In this document: piece after piece, positions 15,845 through 22,627 of the stretch
Layout of the letters: each line of letters begins with the position of its first letter
Numbering within the stretch: the first letter of the stretch is position 1
Assembly: GCF_009865405.1 (NCBI RefSeq)
Contig: NZ_WWJY01000329.1
Coordinates: 1-36,652 of the forward strand
Direction of reading: 5' to 3'
Source of the DNA: Streptomyces sp. SID3212
GTDB taxonomy: Bacteria; Actinomycetota; Actinomycetes; Streptomycetales; Streptomycetaceae
Length of the DNA: 36,652 nucleotides
Translations under genes and position numbers: made by a program
Notes under the pieces: model-generated
Told to the model about the DNA's origin: nothing
The model's input: the letters and a program-made list of their open reading frames with translations, nothing else
Databases searched by the model: none

Positions 15845-16864
15845 ATGAGCCCAGTCCCGCCAGGACTCGACCCGGAGAAGCTGCGCGCCCACCTGGACCG
15901 CGCGCGACCCGGGCTGGTGAGCGGACCTCTCGACGCGCGCCTGATCGAGGGCGGCCGGTCCAATCTCACCTACACCGTCACGGACGGGACGGGCAGCTGG
16001 GTGGTCCGCAGGCCCCCGCTCGGTCATGTCCTGGCCACCGCGCACGACATGAAGCGGGAGTACCGCGTGATCAGCGCGCTGCACCCGACGAACGTGCCGG
16101 TCCCGGAACCCCTGCTGTTCTGCGCGGACGAGTCCGTCCTCGGCGCCCCCTTCTACGTCATGGAGCACGTGGCGGGCACGCCGTACCGTACGACCGAACA
16201 GCTCGCCCCGCTCGGGCCGGCGCGCACCCGCGCCGCGGTCCTCTCCCTGGTGGACACCCTGGTCGACCTGCACGCCGTCGACCCCGAGACCGTCGGCCTG
16301 GGGGACTTCGGGCGGCCCGAGGGCTTCCTCGACCGGCAACTGCGGCGCTGGGCCAAGCAGTTGGCGGCCTCCCGGGGCCGGGACCTGGCGGGCATCGACG
16401 AACTCCAGGCCGCCCTCGGCCGCGCGCTGCCCCACTCCCCGCAACCCACCGTGATCCACGGCGACTTCCGGCTCGACAACGTCCTGATCGGCGAAGGCGA
16501 CCGGATCAACGCCGTCCTCGACTGGGAGATGTCCACACTCGGCGATCCGCTGACGGACCTGGGCCTGCTGGTGATGTACAGCGCGCGCCTGGAGGTGACC
16601 GGCTCGCCCATCAGCACGACGGCGGGCGCGGCCGGGCACCCGGAGCCGGCCGAGCTGGTCGCGCGGTACGCCGCGCGCTCCGGCCGGGACACCGGCGCGA
16701 TCGCCTGGTACACGGCGTTCGCGTGGTTCAAGCTCGCCGTGATCCTGGAGGGCATCCACTACCGCTACACCCTCGGACAGACCGTCGGACCCGGTTTCGA
16801 CCGGATCGGCACGCTCGTCCCCGTCTTCATCCGGCACGGCCTCACCACCCTCCAGGAAGGCTGA
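15845..16864 (+). CDS. ACAD10/11-type phosphotransferase (LvaA-like, putative 4-hydroxyacyl-CoA kinase)
   Basis: Protein of 339 aa in the aminoglycoside-phosphotransferase/choline-kinase fold. Kinase motifs are clear: the catalytic loop VIHGDFRLDNVLI (HxDxxxxN) and the metal-binding VLDWEMSTLGDPLTDLGLL. The N-terminal ATP lobe contains LIEGGRSNLTYTVTDG and VVRRPPLGHVL, followed by HPTNVPVPEPLLFCADESVLG and YVMEHVAGTPYRTT. The exact HGDFRLDN...DWE.ST.G.PLTDL pattern is that of the kinase half of animal ACAD10/ACAD11 and of Pseudomonas putida LvaA, which phosphorylate the 4-hydroxyl of acyl-CoA. It does not look like an antibiotic phosphotransferase. The ATG has GGAGGT 7 nt upstream. The ACAD gene follows after 7 nt, the same pairing that is fused into one protein in animals. 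Confidence 0.82.
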   Translation: MSPVPPGLDPEKLRAHLDRARPGLVSGPLDARLIEGGRSNLTYTVTDGTGSWVVRRPPLGHVLATAHDMKREYRVISALHPTNVPVPEPLLFCADESVLGAPFYVMEHVAGTPYRTTEQLAPLGPARTRAAVLSLVDTLVDLHAVDPETVGLGDFGRPEGFLDRQLRRWAKQLAASRGRDLAGIDELQAALGRALPHSPQPTVIHGDFRLDNVLIGEGDRINAVLDWEMSTLGDPLTDLGLLVMYSARLEVTGSPISTTAGAAGHPEPAELVARYAARSGRDTGAIAWYTAFAWFKLAVILEGIHYRYTLGQTVGPGFDRIGTLVPVFIRHGLTTLQEG

Positions 16865-16871
16865 GTACCCC

Positions 16872-18098
16872 ATGGACTTCGCATTCGACACCCGTACGGA
16901 AGAGCTGCGCGAGCGGCTGCTCGCCTTCATGGACGCCTACGTCTACCCGGCCGAGGACGTCGCCCGGGAGCAGCGGGAGCGGCTGGCGAGCCCCTGGGAC
17001 ACGCCGGCGGTGGTGGGCGAGCTGAAGGCGGAGGCGCGCCGGCAGGGGCTGTGGAACCTCTTCCTGCCGGACGGGGAGCACGGCGCGGGCCACGGCGCGG
17101 GGCTGACCAACCTCCAGTACGCGCCGCTCGCGGAGATCACCGGGCGTTCGCCGAATCTGGCGCCGACCGCGCTCAACTGCGCGGCGCCGGACACCGGGAA
17201 CATGGAGGTGCTCGCGCAGTTCGGTTCGGAACGGCAGAAGAAGCAGTGGCTGGAGCCGCTGCTGGCGGGCGAGATCCGCTCCGCGTTCGCGATGACGGAG
17301 CCCGAGGTGGCCTCCTCGGACGCGACGAACGTACGGACGAGCATCGAGCGGGACGGGGACGAGTACGTAGTCACGGGCCGTAAGTGGTACATCTCCGGGG
17401 CGATGAACCCGGACTGCGCGGTCTTCATCGTCATGGGCAAGACCGACCCGGACGGCGCGGACGTCCGCCGCCAGCAGTCGATGATTCTCGTCCCGCGCGA
17501 CACGCCCGGGGTCGAGGTGCGGCGGGCGATGCGGGTGTACGGGTACGAGGACCACGGGCACGGCGGCCATGCCGAGGTCGTCTTCGACCACGCGCGGGTG
17601 CCCGCGTGGCACTTGATCGGCGAGGAGGGCGGCGGGTTCGCGATCGCGCAGGCGCGGTTGGGGCCCGGGCGGATCCACCACTGCATGCGGCTGATCGGCA
17701 TGGCGGAGCGGGCGATCGAGCTGATGTGCCGGCGGGCGGTGTCCCGTACCGCGTTCGGGCGTCCGCTCGCCGAGCAGGGGGTGGTGCGGAACTGGATCGC
17801 GGACGCGCGGGTGACGGTGGAGCAGCTGCGGCTGCTGGTGCTGAAGACGGCGTGGCTGATGGACACGGTGGGGAACCGGGGGGCGCACACGGAGATCCAG
17901 GCGATCAAGATCGCGACGCCGCGGGCGGTGGTGGACATCCTGGACCGGGCGGTGCAGTTGTACGGGGCGGGTGGGGTGAGTCAGGACTTTCCGCTGGCGG
18001 AGCTTTGGGCGGGGGCGCGGACGTTGCGGCTGGCGGATGGGCCGGATGAGGTGCATCAGCGGTCGTTGGCGCGGCGGGAGCTGTCGCGGTACGCGTGA
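16872..18098 (+). CDS. ACAD10/11-type acyl-CoA dehydrogenase (LvaC-like)
   Basis: Protein of 408 aa with acyl-CoA dehydrogenase N-terminal, middle and C-terminal domains. The FAD/substrate block is AFAMTEPEVASSDATNVRTS then GRKWYISGAMNP. The DATN signature and the C-terminal GGVSQDFPLAELWAGARTLR then LADGPDEVH are those of ACAD10/11 members. The catalytic Glu usually found in YEGT of short-chain enzymes is replaced here by Asp in ADGP (about residue 389). In characterised homologues (human ACAD11, P. putida LvaC) the enzyme converts 4-phosphoacyl-CoA to enoyl-CoA by phosphate elimination. It lies 7 nt after the kinase gene, so joint function is very likely. The substrate here is inferred. Confidence 0.87.
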   Translation: MDFAFDTRTEELRERLLAFMDAYVYPAEDVAREQRERLASPWDTPAVVGELKAEARRQGLWNLFLPDGEHGAGHGAGLTNLQYAPLAEITGRSPNLAPTALNCAAPDTGNMEVLAQFGSERQKKQWLEPLLAGEIRSAFAMTEPEVASSDATNVRTSIERDGDEYVVTGRKWYISGAMNPDCAVFIVMGKTDPDGADVRRQQSMILVPRDTPGVEVRRAMRVYGYEDHGHGGHAEVVFDHARVPAWHLIGEEGGGFAIAQARLGPGRIHHCMRLIGMAERAIELMCRRAVSRTAFGRPLAEQGVVRNWIADARVTVEQLRLLVLKTAWLMDTVGNRGAHTEIQAIKIATPRAVVDILDRAVQLYGAGGVSQDFPLAELWAGARTLRLADGPDEVHQRSLARRELSRYA

Positions 18099-18119
18099 CG
18101 TTGCCCTGGCGGCCGTGCT

Positions 18120-18540
18120 TTTGTCCTCAATCGCCGGACGGGCTTGGTTTTGCCCGCTGCGGACCGGTGGCCTGGGTGCGGGTTGTTGCCGGGGGCCGGG
18201 CAGGGGTCGTGTCCTGCACTGCATGTTTTACGTCGCGTTCGGGACCTTGTCTTGTTCGGGTGCGCCACGCGACACAAAACACGCTTTACGTTCCGGACAC
18301 GACCCCTGCCCGTCCCCCTTCCAGGCCCGCGTACAGGACAACCCCCGACCCGCCCCGGCCTTGGACGGCGACGGGGGCACCCTCCAGCTTGTCCGGCGTT
18401 TGAGGACATCTTTGACCCGCACCCGGCAACGGTGCAGAGGCCAAATTCAAGCCCGTCCGGCGATTGAGGACATCCTTGAGCCGCGCTCGGCGACGGGCGG
18501 AGGCCAAAATCAAGCCCGTCCGGCGATTGAGGACAAGCAG
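18120..18540. repeat. Composite Streptomyces intergenic repeat forming a large imperfect palindrome
   Basis: The 500-bp gap after the ACAD gene has no convincing gene. It holds four copies of a 25-bp element (TGTCCTCAATCGCCGGACGG type). One is on the plus strand (18122-18146) and three are inverted (18384-18408, 18448-18472, 18511-18535), the last two sharing a 63-bp tandem unit. Inside lies a second inverted pair, 18191-18214 against 18295-18318 (23 of 24 match), which continues inward with about 19 of 26 matches to a short loop. The whole stretch could fold as one long hairpin and probably ends transcription. It resembles the short repeats common in Streptomyces intergenic DNA or a decayed miniature element. 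Confidence 0.75.
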
Positions 18541-18548
18541 GCAACGGG

Positions 18549-18606
18549 CCATGCGTCAACCGTGGGTTGACGGGCGCGGGGGTGTCAACCTAGGGTTGAC
18601 GCATGG
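18549..18606 (+). promoter_or_regulatory. Nested palindromic operators over a leaderless promoter of the HTH-ClpN gene
   Basis: Two 17-bp operators GTCAACCnnnGGTTGAC lie at 18555-18571 and 18584-18600, centres 29 bp apart. The outer arms extend to a perfect 13-bp pair, CCATGCGTCAACC (18549-18561) and GGTTGACGCATGG (18594-18606). The first operator contains the -35 TTGACG (18567-18572) and the second the -10 TAGGGT (18591-18596), spaced 18 nt. The start codon ATG is at 18603, where transcription should begin, so the mRNA is probably leaderless. Confidence 0.82.
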
Positions 18607-19334
18607 TGAATCCCACTCAGGTCAAAAATCCCGTCCGCCTCGACGACCTCATCGACGCGATCAAGAACGTCCACGGCAACGCCCTCGAACAGCTACAGAG
18701 CGCCGTCGTCGCCGCCGACCACCTCGGTGACGTCGCCGACCACCTCATCGGCCACTTCGTCGACCAGGCCCGCCGCTCCGGTGCCTCGTGGACCGAGATC
18801 GGCGCGTCCATGGGCGTCACCCGGCAGGCCGTCCAGAAGCGGTTCGTGACGAAGGACGAGCCGGCGCCCAACGTCAACCAGGACTTCAGCAGGTTCACGC
18901 CCCGCGCCAGGAACGTCGTCGTCGCGTCCCAGAACGAGGCCCGCGAACGCGGGCACACCCAGATCGGCACCGGGCATCTCGTGCTCGGCCTGCTCGACGA
19001 CCCCCAGGGCCTCGCCGCCCAGGTGCTCGTCGCGCGGGGCGTGGAGCTGGAGACCGTCCGGGCGGCCGCGGCCGGGGCGTTGCCGGAGCCCTCCGGGGAG
19101 CCCGTGCCCGACCTCGTCCCCTTCGACGCCGGGGCCAAGAAGGCCCTGGAGCTCACCTTCCGCGAGGCACTCCGGCTGGGCCACAGCTACGTCGGCACGG
19201 AACACGTGTTGCTGGCCCTGCTGGAGCAGGAGAACGGCGCGGGTGTCCTCAGCGGGCTCGGCCTGGACAAGGCGAGCACCGAGGAGCAGGTGTCGGCGGC
19301 GATCACGGCGATCCGGGAGAAGCTCCAGGACTAG
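18603..19334 (+). CDS. HTH-ClpN domain protein (Clp N-terminal repeat protein with DNA-binding head)
   Basis: Protein of 243 aa with two parts. Residues 10-82 are helical and end in an HTH-like segment, SGASWTEIGASMGVTRQAVQ then KRF. Residues 95-240 carry two Clp N-terminal repeats: FTPRARNVVVASQNEARERG then GTGHLVLGLLDDP, and LELTFREALRLGHSYVGTEH then VLLALLEQENG. There is no AAA+ ATPase module, so this is not an unfoldase. It could sense misfolded or degradable proteins, or act as an adaptor, through the ClpN module while binding DNA. Two symmetric operators cover its own promoter, pointing to autoregulation. The ATG has no clear ribosome site, as expected for a leaderless gene. Confidence 0.85.
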   Translation: MVNPTQVKNPVRLDDLIDAIKNVHGNALEQLQSAVVAADHLGDVADHLIGHFVDQARRSGASWTEIGASMGVTRQAVQKRFVTKDEPAPNVNQDFSRFTPRARNVVVASQNEARERGHTQIGTGHLVLGLLDDPQGLAAQVLVARGVELETVRAAAAGALPEPSGEPVPDLVPFDAGAKKALELTFREALRLGHSYVGTEHVLLALLEQENGAGVLSGLGLDKASTEEQVSAAITAIREKLQD

Positions 19335-19344
19335 CCGACCCGCC

Positions 19345-19938
19345 TTACGGGCGCAGCGCCCGCAGGAGGAGGTCCGCCAGGTGGTCCGCGACCTGTTGCG
19401 GGGTGAGCGGGCCGTCCGGGCGGTACCACGTCGACAGGTGGTGAACCGAGCCGAAGTGGTAGTCCACCACCAGATCCGCCGGCGTGGCCGTGGAGAAGAC
19501 CCCGCTCCGCTGTCCCTCCTCCACCAGCGCGCGGAAGCGCTCGTGGTAGCGGCGCCGCTCGACCCGGACCTCCTTGTTCTTCTCCGGGCTCAGGTGATGC
19601 ATCGAGCGGAAGAAGATCGCCGCGTCGTCCAGATTGTCGATCGTTGTTACCACTACGTCGGCCGCTGCCGCTCGGAGACGGTGTTCCACCGGCTCGTCCG
19701 CGTCGGCGAAAGCGTCGAGGCGTTCCTGCTGGAGGCGCAGGACGCGGGCGTAGACCTCCTGGAGGAGATCCTCCTTGGAGCCGAAGTAGTGGTAGAGCGC
19801 GCCCTTGGTGACGCCCGCCCCCTCCACGATCTCCTGGACGGACGTCCGGTCGTACCCCTGCTCCGCGAAGAGCCGGGTGGCGGCGGCCAGCAGCCGCTGG
19901 GGTACGGGAGCCGCCCCCTCCTCCGTGGTCCTGGCCAT
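19345..19938 (-). CDS. TetR-family regulator, distal gene of the SDR/acyl-CoA ligase operon
   Basis: Protein of 197 aa. The TetR HTH is clear: LLAAATRLFAEQGYDRTSVQEIVEGAGVTKGALYHYFGSKEDLLQEVY (residues about 18-65). The C-terminal domain (AIFFRSMHHLSPEKNKEVRVERRRYHERF) resembles the KstR-like regulators of acyl-CoA catabolism. The ATG at 19938 is preferred over an in-frame ATG at 20022; AGGTGG lies about 6 nt upstream. It follows the ligase gene by 105 nt on the same strand. It is the natural candidate to bind ATACCGACTGGT found before both the SDR and the phosphotransferase operons. It ends 10 bp from the convergent HTH-ClpN gene. Confidence 0.86.
   Translation of the reverse strand: MARTTEEGAAPVPQRLLAAATRLFAEQGYDRTSVQEIVEGAGVTKGALYHYFGSKEDLLQEVYARVLRLQQERLDAFADADEPVEHRLRAAAADVVVTTIDNLDDAAIFFRSMHHLSPEKNKEVRVERRRYHERFRALVEEGQRSGVFSTATPADLVVDYHFGSVHHLSTWYRPDGPLTPQQVADHLADLLLRALRP
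19348..19362. terminator. Short palindrome at the convergent gene ends
   Basis: CGGGCGCAGCGCCCG is a 15-bp palindromic hairpin (6-bp stem, 3-nt loop) inside the last codons of the TetR gene. It lies 14 bp past the stop of the HTH-ClpN gene. It may act as a minimal terminator between convergent genes. Confidence 0.4.
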
Positions 19939-20043
19939 GCGCCGCCACCTGCCTCTCGTTCCGTACCGCACATCTGTACGCATATCTGTGCCACGTGTTC
20001 GGGCCGCACTCCGGACACACACCGGGCCTGACTGAGACCCATC

Positions 20044-21702
20044 TCACCCTGAGGATGAACGCAATTCCCGCCTGAGGATCTTCCCACTCGCCGTCTTGGG
20101 CAGCTCCTCCAGGATCTCGACCTCGCGGGGGTACTTGTACGCGGCGAGCCGCTCCGCGCAGTACGCGCCCAGCTCCCCGGGCTCCGCCGACGCGCCGGGG
20201 CGCAGGCTGACGTACGCCTTGACGCTTTCGCCCCGGTACGCGTCGGGGACGCCGACCACGGCCGCCTCGCGCACGGCGGGGTGGGTGTACAGCACGTCCT
20301 CGACCTCGCGCGGCCAGACCTTGAACCCCGACGCGTTGATCATGTCCTTCTTGCGGTCGACGACGTACAGCCAGCCCTCCCGGTCCATGAATCCGATGTC
20401 GCCGGTGCGCAGTTCCCCGCCGGGGAAGGTCGCCCCGGTCGCCTCGGGCAGCCGCCAGTAGCCGGGGACGACCTGCGGTCCGCTCACGGCGATCTCGCCC
20501 TGCTCGCCGAACGGCACGTCCTCGCCCGCCTCGTCCACGATCCGTACCACCGTGTCCGGTCCCGGCACGCCGACGGAGAGGGTGCCGGAGGCCGGGTCGA
20601 CCGGTGCCTCGCGGTGGGGCGGTACGGCGGCGCAGGGGGCGGTGCACTCGGTGAGCCCGTAGCCGTTGCGCAGGTACGGGCCGAAGCCCGCGCGGAACTT
20701 CTCCACCAGCGCGGGCGGCAGCGGCGCCCCGCCCGACGAGATCACCTGGAAGGAGTCGAAGTGGCCCGGGGTCGCGCCGGGGTGGGCGGCGAGCGCCATG
20801 AACGCGGTGGACGGGCCGACGGTGTACGCGGGGCGGTGTTCGGCGAAGGCGTCGAGCACCACGCCGGGGTGGAAGCGGTACGCGAGCGCGAGGGTGCCCG
20901 CGTTGGTGAAGCAGGCGGCCAGCTGGCAGACCATGCCGGTGATGTGGAAGAGCGGCGCGAGCGCGAAGTAGCAGGCGCCCGGCGCGAGCGGGTGGCCCGC
21001 GCGCTGGCGTTCGGCGTTGACCATGATGTTGGCGTGGGTGTTCATGGCGCCCTTGGGCCGGCCGCTCGTCCCCGAGGTGTAGCTGATCAGGGCCACGTCC
21101 CCGGCGGCGGGACCGCGTTCGGCGGGCAGCGGGAGGCCCCGGCGGGCGACGGCGAGCAGGTCGTCGGTGTCGGCGGGCACGGGCAGCCGGTCGAAGGCGA
21201 GGACGCGCGGGTCGTCGCGGGTCTGGAGGTCGCGTTCGCAGGTGGTGAGGACGATCCGGACGGAGGAGGCGGCGACCGTGTCGCGCAGGAACGCCTCCCA
21301 GGAGCGGTCCGCGCAGACCAGCGCGGTCACCTCGGCGTCCGCCAGGACATGGCCGACCTCGGCCGACTTGTACATCGGGTTGACGGGGACGACGGTCGCG
21401 CCGGCCTTCCACGCGCCGAGCAGCGCGAGGACGAACTGCGGGCTGTTCTGGAGCATGATCGCGACCCGGTCGCCGCGCCGCAGCCCCCGGGCGGCGAGGT
21501 GGCCGGCCACGGAGTCGGAGAGCGCGTCCGTCGTGCGGTAGTCGAGCCTGCCGTCGAAGTAGGCGAGCGCGGTGTGTTCCGGGGTACGGGCCACGGCGGC
21601 GCGCAGCGCGTGCACCACGGAGTCCGGCGGGTGCACGGGGGCGCGCTGGGCCTCGGTGAGCAGGTGGAGCCAGGGTTTGGCCGCGTAGCCGGACGCCGTC
21701 AT
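20044..21702 (-). CDS. Acyl-CoA synthetase (AMP-forming ligase, LvaE-like)
   Basis: Protein of 552 aa of the ANL superfamily. Motifs appear in order: the phosphate-binding loop YTSGTSGRPKGAMNTHANI, NGYGLTECTAP, TGDIGFMDREGWLYVVDRKKD, GFKVWPREVE, and the C-terminal catalytic lysine in PKTASGKILRREL. It activates a carboxylic acid with ATP and links it to CoA in the cytoplasm. The chain length is not readable. The ATG at 21702 overlaps the SDR stop (ATGA), so the two are translationally coupled. With the SDR, kinase and ACAD it supplies the first step expected for levulinate or 4-hydroxy-acid breakdown. Generic medium-chain fatty acid activation is the alternative. Confidence 0.9.
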   Translation of the reverse strand: MTASGYAAKPWLHLLTEAQRAPVHPPDSVVHALRAAVARTPEHTALAYFDGRLDYRTTDALSDSVAGHLAARGLRRGDRVAIMLQNSPQFVLALLGAWKAGATVVPVNPMYKSAEVGHVLADAEVTALVCADRSWEAFLRDTVAASSVRIVLTTCERDLQTRDDPRVLAFDRLPVPADTDDLLAVARRGLPLPAERGPAAGDVALISYTSGTSGRPKGAMNTHANIMVNAERQRAGHPLAPGACYFALAPLFHITGMVCQLAACFTNAGTLALAYRFHPGVVLDAFAEHRPAYTVGPSTAFMALAAHPGATPGHFDSFQVISSGGAPLPPALVEKFRAGFGPYLRNGYGLTECTAPCAAVPPHREAPVDPASGTLSVGVPGPDTVVRIVDEAGEDVPFGEQGEIAVSGPQVVPGYWRLPEATGATFPGGELRTGDIGFMDREGWLYVVDRKKDMINASGFKVWPREVEDVLYTHPAVREAAVVGVPDAYRGESVKAYVSLRPGASAEPGELGAYCAERLAAYKYPREVEILEELPKTASGKILRRELRSSSG

Positions 21703-22463
21703 TCCGCCCCCTCTTCCCACGCGCGCTGGACGCGGTTCATCCCGCGCAGCCAGCGGTCGGGATCGCCGGCGCGCGCCTGGGCGTAGCCCGCGACCTCGGG
21801 GTGCGGGAGGACCAGGAAGCGGTCCTCGGCCATGGCGGTGAACAGGGCGTCGGCGACCGCTTCCGGCTCGACCGCGCTGGGCGCGAGCACCAGTTCGCCG
21901 GCGCTCCCGGCGGCGGTGAGCATGTCCGTACGGACGCCCTGCGGGCAGATGGCGTGGACCTTGAGGCCGCGGTGCCGGTAGGTGAGGGAGAGCCATTCCG
22001 CGTAGGCGAGCGCCGCGTGTTTGGTGACGCTGTACGGCGCCGCGCCGATCATGGTGAGCAGTCCGGCGGCCGAGACGGTCGAGACGAACCGGCCGCTGCC
22101 GCGCTCCAGCCAGTCGGGCAGCAGGGCGCGGCCCGCCCGGACGTGCGCCATGACGTTGACGTCCCAGGCGTCCGCCCATATGTCGTCCCCGGCGAGCCCG
22201 TCGCCGGCCGAGCCGAGGCCCGCGTTGGCGCAGTAGATGTCGACGGTCCCGCCGAGGGCCTCGCGGGCCGCCTCCACGATCCGGGACGCGTCGCCGGGGA
22301 CGGCGAGGGCGCCGATGCCGTCGGCGACCGCGGTGGCCTTGTCCGCGTCGAGGTCGTTGACGACGACCTTCGCCCCTCCGGCGGCGAATCTGCGGGCGAG
22401 GGCGGCGCCGATCCCGCCGCCGGCTCCCGTGACCACCACGCGCGCACCCTGCACCGAACTCAT
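21699..22463 (-). CDS. SDR oxidoreductase (candidate 4-oxoacyl-CoA reductase, LvaD-like role)
   Basis: Protein of 254 aa. The cofactor loop is VTGAGGGIGAALARRFA. CANAG replaces the usual NNAG. The catalytic residues are Ser in STVSAAGL and YSVTKHA (Y-x3-K). The C-terminal part (EPEAVADALFTAMAEDRFLVLPHPEV) resembles SDRs found in fatty-acid and sterol catabolic loci. It starts 72 nt from the shared operator ATACCGACTGGT and is followed with a 4-bp overlap by an acyl-CoA ligase. In P. putida the SDR LvaD reduces levulinyl-CoA to 4-hydroxyvaleryl-CoA; an equivalent role here is inferred from context only. Confidence 0.88.
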   Translation of the reverse strand: MSSVQGARVVVTGAGGGIGAALARRFAAGGAKVVVNDLDADKATAVADGIGALAVPGDASRIVEAAREALGGTVDIYCANAGLGSAGDGLAGDDIWADAWDVNVMAHVRAGRALLPDWLERGSGRFVSTVSAAGLLTMIGAAPYSVTKHAALAYAEWLSLTYRHRGLKVHAICPQGVRTDMLTAAGSAGELVLAPSAVEPEAVADALFTAMAEDRFLVLPHPEVAGYAQARAGDPDRWLRGMNRVQRAWEEGAE

Positions 22464-22534
22464 GGGACCTGCCTTCCGGGCCTTCCGGCCATCCTGCCGT
22501 GGGGCGGTGCCGACCTCTGCGCCGACCTCAGCAG

Positions 22535-22550
22535 ACTAACCAGTCGGTAT
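22535..22550 (-). promoter_or_regulatory. Operator-like site before the SDR/ligase/TetR operon
   Basis: Read on the minus strand the site is ATACCGACTGGTTAGT. Its first 12 bases are identical to the site at 15774-15785 before the phosphotransferase operon. It lies 72 nt upstream of the SDR ATG. The shared 12-mer is unlikely by chance in two regulatory regions of one window. Confidence 0.65.
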
Positions 22551-22581
22551 GTGCGGGGGAAGGGTGGGCGGACGACGACGT

Positions 22582-22612
22582 GCCGGACAGGCCGTGGTGC
22601 GGCCTGTCCGGC
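22582..22612 (-). terminator. Hairpin terminator of the penicillin acylase-like gene
   Basis: GCCGGACAGGCC (22582-22593) pairs perfectly with GGCCTGTCCGGC (22601-22612), a 12-bp stem with a 7-nt loop, just after the acylase stop on the minus strand. Confidence 0.75.
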
Positions 22613-22627
22613 GTGCGCGCGCGTCGG

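Noticed and set aside
15845..16864. Aminoglycoside-resistance phosphotransferase
   Set aside because: Motif details (HGDFRLDN, DWEMSTLGDPLTDL) and the adjacent ACAD point to ACAD10/11-type acyl-CoA kinase instead.
18095..18570. Several short open frames in the repeat region after the ACAD gene
   Set aside because: They run through repeated elements, have no homology that I recognise and no supported start.
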